NCBI RefSeq assembly: GCF_009827325.1
Contig: NZ_WTYC01000009.1
Coordinates: 1-64,000, forward strand
Source of the DNA: Qipengyuania vulgaris
GTDB lineage: Bacteria; Pseudomonadota; Alphaproteobacteria; Sphingomonadales; Sphingomonadaceae
DNA length: 64,000 nt
Reading direction: 5' to 3'
The notes beneath the pieces are model-generated. The model did not search any database, was not told where the DNA came from, and saw only the letters and a program-made list of their open reading frames with translations. The translations under genes and the position numbers were made by a program. How positions within the stretch are numbered: the stretch's first letter is position 1; each line of letters begins with the position of its first letter. This document shows, in pieces, positions 7,440 to 19,238 of the stretch.

Positions 7440-8465
7440 GTGACCGAACCCGTCCCTCTCCATTCACCTGACCGGCAGCCGGAAGACCCGGATGCGGCGC
7501 TGCGGCCGAAGTCGCTCGCCGAGTTCGTCGGGCAGAAGGCAGCGCGCGAGAACCTTCGCGTGTTTATCGAGGCCGCCAAGGGGCGCGGCGAGGCGATGGA
7601 CCACGTGTTGTTTTTTGGCCCGCCCGGCCTCGGCAAGACCACGCTGGCGCAGATCGTGTCCAAGGAACTGGGCGTCGGCTTCCGCGCCACCAGCGGGCCG
7701 GTTATCGCCAAAGCAGGCGACCTTGCCGCGCTGCTGACCAATCTCGAACCCAACGACGTGCTCTTCATCGACGAGATCCACCGGCTCAATCCGGTGGTCG
7801 AGGAGGTGCTCTATCCGGCGATGGAGGACCGCGCGCTCGACATCATCATCGGCGAGGGGCCATCGGCGCGCAGCGTGCGGATCGACCTGCCGCCCTTCAC
7901 TCTGGTCGGCGCCACCACGCGGCAGGGTCTTCTCACCACGCCCTTGCGCGACCGGTTCGGCATCCCGGTGCGGCTCAATTTCTACACCGAGGACGAACTG
8001 CTCAGGGTCGTCACCCGCGGGGCGGGTCTGCTGGGCATGGGGATCGACGAGGGCGGCGCGCGCGAGATCGCCCGCCGCTCGCGCGGAACCCCGCGTGTCG
8101 CGGGCCGCCTGATGCGGCGCGTGCGCGACTTCGCCAGCGTTCTGGGCGAGCCGACCGTTACCACGCGGGTCGCCGACGAGGCGCTGACCCGGCTCGAGGT
8201 CGATCGGCTGGGCCTCGATGCGATGGACCGGCGCTATCTCACCATGATCGCCACCACCTACAAGGGTGGACCCGTGGGCGTGGAGACGCTCGCCGCGGGC
8301 CTCTCGGAACCCCGCGATACGGTGGAAGAGGTGATCGAGCCTTACCTGATCCAGCTCGGCCTGATCGCCCGCACGGCGCGCGGCCGCATGCTCAACGACG
8401 GCGGGTGGGAGCACCTGGGGATCGCGCCGCCAAGCAAGCCGCAGACGGACATGTTCGACAAATAG
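7440..8465 (+). CDS. ruvB: Holliday junction branch migration ATPase RuvB
   Basis: AAA+ motor of the RuvABC resolvasome. 341 aa. Walker [12 protein letters not shown] (about residues 60-70), Walker B FIDEIHRL (about 110-117), sensor ATTRQGLL (about 160) and the C-terminal winged-helix with [15 protein letters not shown] are all present. The start is GTG at 7440; the conserved N-terminal [15 protein letters not shown] follows at once. Third gene of the ruvA-GFA-ruvB operon. Its TAG stop abuts the stop of the convergent rhodanese gene (TAGCTA), leaving no room for a separate terminator. Confidence 0.97.
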   Translation: MTEPVPLHSPDRQPEDPDAALRPKSLAEFVGQKAARENLRVFIEAAKGRGEAMDHVLFFGPPGLGKTTLAQIVSKELGVGFRATSGPVIAKAGDLAALLTNLEPNDVLFIDEIHRLNPVVEEVLYPAMEDRALDIIIGEGPSARSVRIDLPPFTLVGATTRQGLLTTPLRDRFGIPVRLNFYTEDELLRVVTRGAGLLGMGIDEGGAREIARRSRGTPRVAGRLMRRVRDFASVLGEPTVTTRVADEALTRLEVDRLGLDAMDRRYLTMIATTYKGGPVGVETLAAGLSEPRDTVEEVIEPYLIQLGLIARTARGRMLNDGGWEHLGIAPPSKPQTDMFDK

Positions 8466-8881
8466 CTATTGCCGGGTGGGCAGTTCGGCGGCTTTCCAGG
8501 CGAGAATGCCGCCTTCCATGTGCACGGCCGTGGAACCGGTCGCCTCGGCCAGGCGCTCTGCGGCGATGCCGGAACGGCGGTCGGAGCGGCAATAAAGGAT
8601 GCGGTCCCGCCCTTCCGCGTCGGGAAGAGCGGCCGGATCGAACTCGTCGACCGGGATGTTGATCGCGCCCGCGATGTGGCCTTCGGCAAACTCCTCGCGG
8701 GTGCGGACATCGATCAACTGGATCGCTTCACCGGCTTCCAGCCGGGTCGCGAGGGCCTGTGGTTCGATGGTGAGCACCCCGGCCGCACGCGGGCCGGGGG
8801 TCTCGGTATCAGGATAGGGAGCCGCGTTCCCGCAGGCGGCGAGGCATGCCGCCGAAAGCAGGAGCAGTGCCCCTCGCAGCA

Positions 8882-8882
<1 letters not shown>
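8466..8882 (-). CDS. Rhodanese-domain lipoprotein
   Basis: 138 aa. The N-terminus is a lipoprotein signal (LLLLSAACLAACGN, lipobox Cys near residue 17), so the protein is probably membrane-anchored on the periplasmic side. The rest is one rhodanese domain: IQLIDVRTREEFAEGHIAGA, then the loop YCRSDRRSG, which carries the catalytic Cys, then GGILAWKAA. Rhodaneses move sulfane sulfur or act as thiol-binding modules; the substrate is unknown. The start overlaps the aconitase stop (ATGA), so the two are co-transcribed. Confidence 0.9.
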
Positions 8883-11557
<2,675 letters not shown>

Positions 11558-11786
11558 GCGGGAGAAATCCTTTCTGTCTGGAGCCGTCACACCACCAATG
11601 GGCAGGGCGGCCAAATGTGCCGCGCCTGTGCGCTGTGATGGCCAAAAAATCAAGGGTCGCCGCCCGCCGGACACGCTTGATCGGGAACCGGAACGGTTGC
11701 TTATTGCTTATTAGGGCAAAATTCGGGCAAACGCAGCGCACGGTCGATAATGGCGATAGCGCGCGGCCCAATGAGGAGTTGAAACC

Positions 11787-11957
11787 ATGAGTGTCCTGCT
11801 GGACGCGACGGACAAGTCGCGCCGAACCCTTCGTCTCGCCGTAGTTACTGCTGCCCTTGGTGTGGCCGGTATGTTTACCGCAGCCTTCACCTTTGCCGGC
11901 CAAGAAGCTCAAGCCAGTGAAGCTGGGCCCGCCGCGGTAGCAAGCGCCGAACGTTAA
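11787..11957 (+). CDS. Small single-helix membrane protein, 56 aa
   Basis: Short frame with a good ribosome binding site (GAGGAG about nine bases before the ATG). It has a basic N-terminus (DATDKSRRTLR), one hydrophobic helix (LAVVTAALGVAGMFTAAFTF), and an Ala/Glu-rich tail that would sit in the periplasm. It resembles an uncleaved signal anchor. The family is not recognised. Its TAA stop overlaps the stop of the convergent EamA transporter, and it is divergent from acnA. Confidence 0.6.
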   Translation: MSVLLDATDKSRRTLRLAVVTAALGVAGMFTAAFTFAGQEAQASEAGPAAVASAER

Positions 11958-12853
11958 AGCGCGGTCTGCTCGGGTCGCCGCCTGCGGGTGGCGATCCAGC
12001 ACCCTGCGACGATCAGCAGCGCACCGATGATGGTCGCGCCGCCAACCCCTTCCCCGAAATAGAGCCAGCCGAAGAGCGAGGCCCAGAGAAAGCCGGTATA
12101 TTCTATCGGAACGAGTTGTTGCGCCTGCGCGCGGGCATAGGCCCATGCAAAGAACAGCGCAGCGCCCACCGCCAGCAACGCTCCTGCGCCTATTTCCAGC
12201 CATGCGCGGGTGTCGGGCCACTTGAGGAGGAAAGGCGCGCCAGCCAGCAAAACCAGCGTCACCACCCCGTTCTGGAAGGTGCTGACCTCTGTCGGACCGG
12301 CGACCAGCGCCTGCTGCCGCTGAAGCACGAGGTTCCAGGCATAGAGAATGGCCGAAACTCCAATCAGCGCGAGCCCCGTGGCGGCATCGTCGGTCATGGT
12401 CTGGCGTCCGAGGCGGTCGCCAACGATCACGATTACGCCAGCAAGTCCCAGCAGCGCCGCCATGACCGCCCTCCGTTCGATCTGCTCGCCGAGCAGGATG
12501 GCGGAGAGATAGAGCGCGATCAGGGGCGCGACGAAGCTGATCGCAATCGCCTCTGCGAGTGGCAGATGTACGAGTGAGGCGAAAAAGGTCCAGCCCATGA
12601 AGGCGACCACCACCCCGCGAATCAGATGAACCCGCCACACTGCCCGCACCGGCAGCTTGCCGCCCCGCCACCACCAGATGGGGGCGATGATGGCAAAGCC
12701 GATGGCGCAGCGCAGGAGATAGGCGCTGTAGGCGCCAATCGCGATGCTGGCGCTTTTCATCACCGCATCCATCGCAGAATAGAGCGCGATCCCCGCAAGG
12801 GCCGCCAGGATCGGCTTGATCGGTGGGTCGCTGGCGCTCATTACCCTTGCCAT
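11954..12853 (-). CDS. EamA/DMT-family transporter
   Basis: About 299 aa with ten predicted transmembrane helices in two EamA repeats, the pattern of drug/metabolite transporters. The first repeat begins ILAALAGIALYSAMDAVMKS; the second ends with the helix pair around VPIEYTGFLWASLFGWLYFGE and GALLIVAGCWIA, followed by a basic tail. The ATG at 12853 is chosen because GGAG lies six bases before it; the frame is open to 12910. The substrate cannot be told from sequence. It is a single gene, convergent with the 56-aa ORF. Confidence 0.85.
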   Translation of the reverse strand: MARVMSASDPPIKPILAALAGIALYSAMDAVMKSASIAIGAYSAYLLRCAIGFAIIAPIWWWRGGKLPVRAVWRVHLIRGVVVAFMGWTFFASLVHLPLAEAIAISFVAPLIALYLSAILLGEQIERRAVMAALLGLAGVIVIVGDRLGRQTMTDDAATGLALIGVSAILYAWNLVLQRQQALVAGPTEVSTFQNGVVTLVLLAGAPFLLKWPDTRAWLEIGAGALLAVGAALFFAWAYARAQAQQLVPIEYTGFLWASLFGWLYFGEGVGGATIIGALLIVAGCWIATRRRRPEQTAL

Positions 12854-12987
12854 AGGATGCTCCGGCGAATGCGTCACCCGGTTCAGCAGTGGGTAAGCCG
12901 GGATCGCCAATTGTGTTGGAAAGTTTATAGTAGATAGCGCCGAACAAACGGGGCTTTACCCGTTCCCGGCAACTCTGGTGGGCCAAT

Positions 12988-14394
12988 ATGAAGCATTTGA
13001 AGATCATCACCGGTACCGCGATTACTGCGGCCATCCTTGCCACTTCGGCAGGCGCGCAGGACGCCGCGCCCGAAAGCATCCTCCCGCAGGTCGGTGCTCA
13101 GCAGGCCGCGCCCGCTGCCCAGCCGAAAGCAGCCCAGTCGGTTGACGAAGCGTTCGGCGATATCCGCATGCAAAGCGGCGAAGTGGTGCAGGAAGTGCCC
13201 TCGCTCGAAGGCGTTTGGACCATTTCTCAAGCCGAAGACCTGCTTGCTTACATCCCCGGCATGAAGGCGGAAGGCCTCAATCCGTCGGATTATCGCGCGT
13301 CCGAGTTGAAGGCGGCCATTGCCGCAGGCGAGGGCGAAGAACTCAACAGGCTGGCCAGCGAAATATTCGTCTGGATGGTCGAGGACTTGCGCGACGGGCG
13401 TACGCCGATGGATTCGCGCCGCCAGTGGTTCGTCGTCGATCCGGACGCCGACCGCATGCCGACCTGGAAGCTGCTTGAAGATGCGCTGGCGAGCGGCGAT
13501 ATCACCGGGACGTTCGCTTCTCTCAACCCGGTTCATCCTGATTATTCGGCCATGCGCAAAGAACTCGCGACCGCGACCGATCCGGCGCGCATCAAGCTGA
13601 TCCGCGCGAACATGGACCGCTGGCGCTGGCTGCCGCAGGACCTCGGCAAGCAGTATCTCGTCACCAACGTGCCGGAATACATGCTGCGGCTGACGGTCAA
13701 CGGCAAGATCATCAAGAGCTATCGCACCGTCGTCGGCAAGCCCGGACGAACCGCGACCCCGCAGCTGGCCGAAATGGTCGAGGCCGTCATCTACAACCCG
13801 ACATGGACAGTGCCGCAGTCGATCGTGAAGGGCGAAGGTCTGGGCGCGAAAGTCCTCAATAATCCCAGCTGGGCCCGCAGTGCCGGGTACAAGGCGACCA
13901 AGGGCGCCAATGGCTGGGTCACCGTGGTCCAGCAGCCCGGCCCGAACAATTCGCTCGGCCTGATGAAGCTCGACATGCCGAACGAGCATGCGATCTTCCT
14001 GCACGACACGCCCAGCCGCCACCTGTTCAACCAAGACAACCGCGCGCTGAGCCACGGCTGCATCCGTGTGCAGGGCGCGCGCGAACTGGCGATGACCATG
14101 TCGATGCTGGGCAATGCCTCCAGCCGCGAGGATATCCCGGCGATCCAGCAGGAAGTGTCGGAGATCACCACGAGCGGCGAATATACCCGCTACGAGATGA
14201 AGAAGCAGTGGCCGGTCTACATCACCTATTTCACGATGGGGACCGACGTGAATGGCGAGATGAGGACCTTCAAGGACCTCTACGACCGCGATGCGCCGGT
14301 GCTCGCGGCGCTCGACGCTCCCCGCGTTTCCGACCGTGCCCGCGAAACGAGCGAGGAAGCCGTCGAGATCATCGACGACATGCAGATCAGTTGA
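12988..14394 (+). CDS. Periplasmic L,D-transpeptidase (YcbB/LdtD type)
   Basis: Cross-links or remodels peptidoglycan by forming 3-3 bonds. 468 aa with a signal peptide (ITAAILATSAGAQ). An N-terminal scaffold resembling the YcbB type (about 50-200) precedes the YkuD catalytic domain, which starts near residue 228 (QYLVTNVPEYMLRL). The active site HGCIRV has Cys358 by position, preceded by the conserved HDTPSRHLF. YcbB proteins normally also carry a peptidoglycan-binding helix bundle, which is less clear here. Single gene, overlapping the convergent membrane protein gene at its 3' end by eight bases. Confidence 0.9.
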   Translation: MKHLKIITGTAITAAILATSAGAQDAAPESILPQVGAQQAAPAAQPKAAQSVDEAFGDIRMQSGEVVQEVPSLEGVWTISQAEDLLAYIPGMKAEGLNPSDYRASELKAAIAAGEGEELNRLASEIFVWMVEDLRDGRTPMDSRRQWFVVDPDADRMPTWKLLEDALASGDITGTFASLNPVHPDYSAMRKELATATDPARIKLIRANMDRWRWLPQDLGKQYLVTNVPEYMLRLTVNGKIIKSYRTVVGKPGRTATPQLAEMVEAVIYNPTWTVPQSIVKGEGLGAKVLNNPSWARSAGYKATKGANGWVTVVQQPGPNNSLGLMKLDMPNEHAIFLHDTPSRHLFNQDNRALSHGCIRVQGARELAMTMSMLGNASSREDIPAIQQEVSEITTSGEYTRYEMKKQWPVYITYFTMGTDVNGEMRTFKDLYDRDAPVLAALDAPRVSDRARETSEEAVEIIDDMQIS

Positions 14395-14731
14395 TGTCTG
14401 GTGAGGAAGCGTCCTCGTGGCGCTTCTTCATAAGGCCGCGCCAAAGGGATATCGCGCTCGGCAAGGCAAAGCTTCCGCAAATATATAGCCATGTCGCGAG
14501 ACCGGACCATTCAAAGTCGTCCAAACCACCAGCTGACCAGAAAAGCAGCAGGATCGGCAGGGCGGCGAAGGCCAGTATGATTGCATGCGATTGCCAGCGA
14601 CCCAAGCGATAGCGGTTCACCATGACTGCAGCAGGCGTTCCGAACAGGGCGGTGGCTAGAAGCACGACAGGTCCGGCTACTGCTGCGGACATGATGAAGA
14701 CGCTTACCAATCCGACCAGGTAATCGGGCAT
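14387..14731 (-). CDS. Small membrane protein of unknown function
   Basis: About 114 aa with three to four hydrophobic helices (YLVGLVSVFIMSAAVAGPVVL; AIILAFAALPILLLFW; WLYICGSFALPSAISLW) and a charged C-terminus (LMKKRHEDASS). The frame is open to a TTG at 14797; the ATG at 14731 is taken as start without a strong ribosome binding site. No family recognised. Convergent with the L,D-transpeptidase gene. Confidence 0.6.
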   Translation of the reverse strand: MPDYLVGLVSVFIMSAAVAGPVVLLATALFGTPAAVMVNRYRLGRWQSHAIILAFAALPILLLFWSAGGLDDFEWSGLATWLYICGSFALPSAISLWRGLMKKRHEDASSPDIN

Positions 14732-14883
14732 TGTTGGAGATCCGCCCTCCAAATTTCCCAGAGCCGTAATGCCAGAGAAGCACAGGGCGCCAACCAAAAG
14801 CCCGTGTAACGTCGCCGATCATAAAAGGTCGCCGACTTCACGAAGCCTGTTCCTGCGCTCCATCAGTGCGCTCCATCAGATAG

Positions 14884-15591
14884 TCAGAAAACGCCCGGAT
14901 TGGTCCGTTCGAAGGTCCCGCCATATTCGTTGCGCAGCAGTTCAGTCTGCGCGATGGGCGGGGTCAGACGGCTGCCGTCTGCGGCCAGGCCGATACTGTC
15001 GGCGAACAGCAGGCGGCCGCCGCTCAGCTTCAGCAGGACATTGTCGAACTGCTCCGGTCCAAGCGCAAAACAGCCGTTGGACCGACCAAGCCGGCCCCAT
15101 TCCTGCACATGCTCTGGCTTAGCGTAATCGGCTTGATGCATTACGATGGCCCGCGGCAGGGCATTGGAGTTCGTCGGATCGAGGCCGTCGAGGCGGATCG
15201 AAGTGCCGTAGCGGCCCGTGTACCAGCTGCGCGTCATATAGGCGCCGCGGCTGGTCGCCTCGCTGCCTTCGATGTTGGAATAGCGTTTGAGCCAGCCGTC
15301 ATGCTCGCTGTCCGAGCCCGTGCCGTGGCTGACGTGGTAGCTTTCGATCCGTTCGTTCACCAGATCGACGAAATGGAAGCGGCGCTGCGAGGAATGCAGC
15401 GCGAAATCGGCGATGCCGACGATGTCCTTCTTCCAGATCCCGTCGCCCACACGGGCCAGTTGCTCGCGGGCGAGAGCGAAAAGCTGGGTGTCACGGCTGG
15501 CGGTAGGGTTTGGCTGGGCGAAAGCGCGGCCCGCCAGACTGGTGGCGGCTCCCGCGGCAAGTGTGCCCTTGAGAAGATCGCGGCGGTTCAT
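14884..15591 (-). CDS. Murein L,D-transpeptidase catalytic domain protein (YkuD_2 type)
   Basis: 235 aa. It starts with a twin-arginine-like signal (MNRRDLLKGTLAAGAATSLAG then AFA), suggesting Tat export. The mature part matches the YkuD_2 family: FHFVDLVNERIESYHVSHGTG, RGAYMTRSWYTGRYG and the candidate active site GRLGRSNGCFALG with Cys. These proteins are predicted to act on peptidoglycan; few have been tested. It sits five bases downstream of the histone-deacetylase-like gene on the same strand. It is the second L,D-transpeptidase-type gene within 3 kb, from a different subfamily. Confidence 0.85.
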   Translation of the reverse strand: MNRRDLLKGTLAAGAATSLAGRAFAQPNPTASRDTQLFALAREQLARVGDGIWKKDIVGIADFALHSSQRRFHFVDLVNERIESYHVSHGTGSDSEHDGWLKRYSNIEGSEATSRGAYMTRSWYTGRYGTSIRLDGLDPTNSNALPRAIVMHQADYAKPEHVQEWGRLGRSNGCFALGPEQFDNVLLKLSGGRLLFADSIGLAADGSRLTPPIAQTELLRNEYGGTFERTNPGVF

Positions 15592-15595
15592 GCTG

Positions 15596-16507
15596 TCACT
15601 CTATAGCAAGGTGAAGACTATCGGAAGCTGAACGATCAAATTCCGCATTGGTTCGCGCGCAGGTGAGCATGGAAAACGCGTGCCGGTCCGCCACTTCGCG
15701 CGGATCTTCGCCATACCCGCCGCCCAGGGCGCTGGCCACGGGCAACCCCCGCTCCCGGATTGCGCCAATGACGTAGGCATCCCGCCGCGCGATTCCTGCA
15801 TCGGTCAGCGCCAATCGTCCGAGCCTGTCTTTCCCATGCACGTCCACTCCTGCCTGGAAGAGCACGAGATCGGGAGAAAACTCGTCGACGACGCCGGGAA
15901 GGTGCCGGTCCAGCGTTTCGAGATAGCCGTCATCGTCCACGCCGTCGGGCAGCGGCACGTCGAGGCTGGAGCGCGCCTTGCGAACGGGGAAGTTCTTTTC
16001 GGCGTGGAGCGAGAGGGTGAAGATGTCGTCACGCCCCGCAGTCAGGCTGGCCGTGCCGTCGCCCTGATGCACGTCGAGGTCGACGATCAGCACCCGGCGC
16101 GCGTCATCTTCCGCGATCAGGCGATTGGCGCAGACGGCAAGGTCGTTGAACACGCAATAGCCCGCGCCGGTATCATAGAGCGCGTGATGGCTCCCGGCGG
16201 CGGAATTGGCCGCATAGCCATGCCGCATGGCCAGCTGCGCGGCGAGCCAGGTCCCGCCATTGGTATGTGCCACGCGCTGCGCGATATGCGGCGTTACCGG
16301 AAAACCGATCCGCCGTTCCTTCTCTCTCGGGACGCTGGCGGTGAAGACCGCCTCGACATAGTCGGGACAATGCACCCCCTCCAGCCAGCGGCGCGGCATG
16401 GGCGGCGGGGCGTGTTCGGTGATCGGATAGCCGCTTTCGCGAAGGGCCACCATCACCGCCATGTAATTGTCGAACCGGAAGGTCCCGCGCGTCGGGGCGG
16501 GGGCCAT
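15596..16507 (-). CDS. Histone deacetylase family protein
   Basis: Zinc-dependent amidohydrolase of the HDAC/AcuC/acetylpolyamine hydrolase superfamily; bacterial members deacetylate small amines or acetyl-lysine. Motifs: GSHHALYDTGAGYCVFNDLA (active-site His pair and Asp), IVDLDVHQGDGT (zinc ligands), VLFQAGVDVHGKDRLG, and the Tyr motif SALGGGYG. The first ATG is at 16507, but reading continues in frame upstream with LLHVVHHADY, the usual family start. The true start is therefore probably the non-AUG CTG at 16537, three bases after the ispG stop. Co-directional with ispG upstream and the YkuD_2 gene downstream. Confidence 0.88.
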   Translation of the reverse strand: MAPAPTRGTFRFDNYMAVMVALRESGYPITEHAPPPMPRRWLEGVHCPDYVEAVFTASVPREKERRIGFPVTPHIAQRVAHTNGGTWLAAQLAMRHGYAANSAAGSHHALYDTGAGYCVFNDLAVCANRLIAEDDARRVLIVDLDVHQGDGTASLTAGRDDIFTLSLHAEKNFPVRKARSSLDVPLPDGVDDDGYLETLDRHLPGVVDEFSPDLVLFQAGVDVHGKDRLGRLALTDAGIARRDAYVIGAIRERGLPVASALGGGYGEDPREVADRHAFSMLTCARTNAEFDRSASDSLHLAIE

Positions 16508-16540
16508 GTAATCGGCGTGATGGACGACGTGGAGCAGGGC

Positions 16541-17683
16541 TTATTCCGCGGCTTCCCGCGCATGCGGATCGAATGCGATTGCCTCTCCCGCCTCGATGGC
16601 GGCAGCCTTTTCCTCGACCAGTTTCACGATATGGTCGAGCATGTCGTCGCTCTCGATATGGTGGTTCTTCACGCCGGAGAGATAGACCATGTGCTTGCCT
16701 GAACCGCCACCGGTCAGCCCGATGTCGGTTTCGCGCGCTTCGCCGGGGCCGTTGACCACGCAGCCGAGGACCGAAAGGCTCATCGGCGTCTTGATGTGTT
16801 CGAGCCGCTTTTCGAGCGCTTCGACCGTGCGGATCACGTCGAAGCCCTGACGTGAGCAGCTGGGACAGGACACCACGCGGACTCCGCGTGTGCGCAAGCC
16901 CAGCGCCTTCAGCATTTCGAAGCCGACTTTCACTTCCTGTTCGGGCTCTGCAGAAAGGCTGACGCGGATCGTGTCGCCGATGCCGGCCCACAGCAGGCTG
17001 CCGATGCCGACCGAACTCTTGACCGTGCCGCCGATGAGACCGCCGGCCTCGGTAATGCCGAGATGCAGCGGGCAATCGACCGCGTCCGCGAGCCCGTGAT
17101 AGGCGGCGACCGCAAGGAACACGTCGCTGGCCTTCACCGCCACCTTGTATTCGTGGAAGTCGTGATCCTGCAGCAGCTTGATATGGTCGAGCGCGCTTTC
17201 GATCAGCGCCTCGGGGCAGGGCTCGCCATATTTTTCCAGCAGGTCCTTCTCGAGGCTGCCTGCATTGACGCCGATACGGATCGCGCAGCCATTGGCCTTC
17301 GCCGCGCGCACCACTTCGGCGACGCGCTCGGACGAGCCGATATTGCCCGGGTTGATCCGCAGGCAGGCCGCGCCCTTGTCGGCCGCTTCGAGAGCCCGCT
17401 TGTAGTGGAAATGGATGTCCGCAACGATCGGGACATTGGCGGCCTTGGTGATTTCGTCGAAATGCGCCGTCGATTCCTCGGTCGGGCAGGATACGCGGAT
17501 GATGTCCGCGCCCACGTCCTCACACCGGCGGATCTGGTCGATGGTCGCGCCCACGTCCTCGGTCGGCGTGTTGGTCATGGTCTGCACGCTGATTGGCGCA
17601 TCGCCCCCCACGGGGACATCGCCGACCATGATCTGGCGGGACTGACGGCGCTCTATGGTGCGCCAGGGACGTATCGAGGACAT
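16541..17683 (-). CDS. ispG: 4-hydroxy-3-methylbut-2-enyl diphosphate synthase
   Basis: [4Fe-4S] enzyme of the MEP isoprenoid pathway that turns methylerythritol cyclodiphosphate into HMBPP. 380 aa from the ATG at 17683 ([20 protein letters not shown]); the upstream extension to 17734 lacks family similarity. Visible features are the TIM-barrel start [29 protein letters not shown], and the cluster Cys residues in [12 protein letters not shown] and [12 protein letters not shown]. It heads a minus-strand run with the HDAC-like and YkuD_2 genes and is divergent from the MFS transporter. Confidence 0.97.
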   Translation of the reverse strand: MSSIRPWRTIERRQSRQIMVGDVPVGGDAPISVQTMTNTPTEDVGATIDQIRRCEDVGADIIRVSCPTEESTAHFDEITKAANVPIVADIHFHYKRALEAADKGAACLRINPGNIGSSERVAEVVRAAKANGCAIRIGVNAGSLEKDLLEKYGEPCPEALIESALDHIKLLQDHDFHEYKVAVKASDVFLAVAAYHGLADAVDCPLHLGITEAGGLIGGTVKSSVGIGSLLWAGIGDTIRVSLSAEPEQEVKVGFEMLKALGLRTRGVRVVSCPSCSRQGFDVIRTVEALEKRLEHIKTPMSLSVLGCVVNGPGEARETDIGLTGGGSGKHMVYLSGVKNHHIESDDMLDHIVKLVEEKAAAIEAGEAIAFDPHAREAAE

Positions 17684-17831
17684 GTCCTGCGATATAGAGG
17701 CCCAATGATGAAGGGGCAATGACAGGTCTGCCAATTGACAGGACGGGCCAATTGTCGAACAATCGCGTCAGGGTCCACTCTACGCTTTGCGTTTCAAGAG
17801 AGGGGCCTGCGCTTTGCTCCAAGATCCCTGC

Positions 17832-19121
17832 ATGACCGACAGTCGCGCCTGCCGCCTGCTGACCATCCTTTTGCTATATGTCGCGCAGGGCATTCCCATA
17901 GGCCTGCTCGAATTCGCGATTCCCGCATGGATGGCCGCCAATGGGGCGACCGGGGCGGAGATTGGATATGTCATCGGCATGGCGGGCATCCCCTGGAGCC
18001 TGAAGTTCGTCAACGGGGCGCTGATGGATCGTTATGCCTTCCTCCCCATGGGGCGCAGGCGCGCCTGGCTGATTGGAGCGCAGGTTACGATGGTCGGCGC
18101 GCTTCTGGCCTGCGCGCTGATCGAACCGGGACCGCGAGACCACATTCTGCTGGGGCTGATCGCCGCGATTGTCAGTACCGCCGTGGTGTTCCAGGATGTC
18201 GCCGCAGATGCACTCGCGGTCGATATTGCCGAACATAGCGAGCGAGGTTTCACCGGAGGGCTGATGTCCGGCGGCCAGGCGCTGGGCATCGCGATTTCCG
18301 CGGCCCTGACGGGGACGATCATCTATTTCTACGGCGTAGGTACGGCATATGTGGCCTGCGCGGCAACGATGGCGCTGGTCACCGCCTATCTGATCTGGAT
18401 GCGCGAACGCACGGGCGAGCGGCGACTGCCCTGGACGCCGGGGGAGGCCCATCCCCTCAGCATCGCCAATCAGCCGGGGGGCTGGTGGCCGATGATCAGG
18501 GAAGCTTTCGCGCATATGTTCCGTAAGGATTCCGTGCTGTGGCTGGTGCCGCTGTTCTTGAAGGGAATGGCTTATGGCACGATGACCGTGGCGACACCGT
18601 TGATCGCCGCCAATTATGTCGGTTGGAACGAGGCTGAACTCGGCGCGGCCAATGGCGTCGCGCAACTCCTGGCAGCCGTGTCGGCAATCGTTCTGGGCGG
18701 ATATTTGACCATGAAGATGGGGGCAAAGCGCTGCCAGATCGTCACCATCGGCCTGTTTTCCGCCGCGCTGTTCGCATTCCTGTTGCTGGAATCCTATTGG
18801 ACGCGGAACGCCGTGATCATGGCGCTCGTGGTCGGTTGGACGGTAATCTACTATGTCGCCAGCGCTCCGCAGGCTGCGATCACCATGATGTTTTGCGATC
18901 CCCGGACCGGGGCAACGCAGTTTTCTATCTATATGGCGGTTACCAATCAGGGAATCAGCTTCGCGGGTTTCTCCTACGCGTTCTGGGAGGGGCTCGGCGG
19001 TTCTACCGGTCCGCTTATCGCCCTCTTGGTGGCGTTCCTGATCGCAATGGGCTTCGTCGCCATGCTCAACCTGCCGCGAAACGCGCGCGAGACGGCGGAA
19101 CCGCTAGCGGCTGCAGCTTAG
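17832..19121 (+). CDS. MFS transporter, AmpG-like
   Basis: About 429 aa with twelve hydrophobic helices. It starts MTDSRACRLLTILLLYVAQG with GIPIGLLEFAIP, the pattern of AmpG/RhtX-type MFS permeases (muropeptide or siderophore uptake). MDRYAFLPMGRRRAWLIGAQ is the characteristic loop after helix 2, and the DVAADALAVDI segment is typical of AmpG-like proteins. The ATG at 17832 is preferred to 17787 because homology begins there. The substrate is not settled. With two L,D-transpeptidases nearby, muropeptide recycling is possible but unproven. Confidence 0.8.
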   Translation: MTDSRACRLLTILLLYVAQGIPIGLLEFAIPAWMAANGATGAEIGYVIGMAGIPWSLKFVNGALMDRYAFLPMGRRRAWLIGAQVTMVGALLACALIEPGPRDHILLGLIAAIVSTAVVFQDVAADALAVDIAEHSERGFTGGLMSGGQALGIAISAALTGTIIYFYGVGTAYVACAATMALVTAYLIWMRERTGERRLPWTPGEAHPLSIANQPGGWWPMIREAFAHMFRKDSVLWLVPLFLKGMAYGTMTVATPLIAANYVGWNEAELGAANGVAQLLAAVSAIVLGGYLTMKMGAKRCQIVTIGLFSAALFAFLLLESYWTRNAVIMALVVGWTVIYYVASAPQAAITMMFCDPRTGATQFSIYMAVTNQGISFAGFSYAFWEGLGGSTGPLIALLVAFLIAMGFVAMLNLPRNARETAEPLAAAA

Positions 19122-19238
19122 CTCAGCCCCGAACCGAGTGATTGCGGGCGGTGCCGCCTTTCCCCTCTTCCCCGTGCCACGCGGATGCGCCATCGTGTCA
19201 CGATGAAGGTATCTCCAAACGAAGCGACTGACGATATC

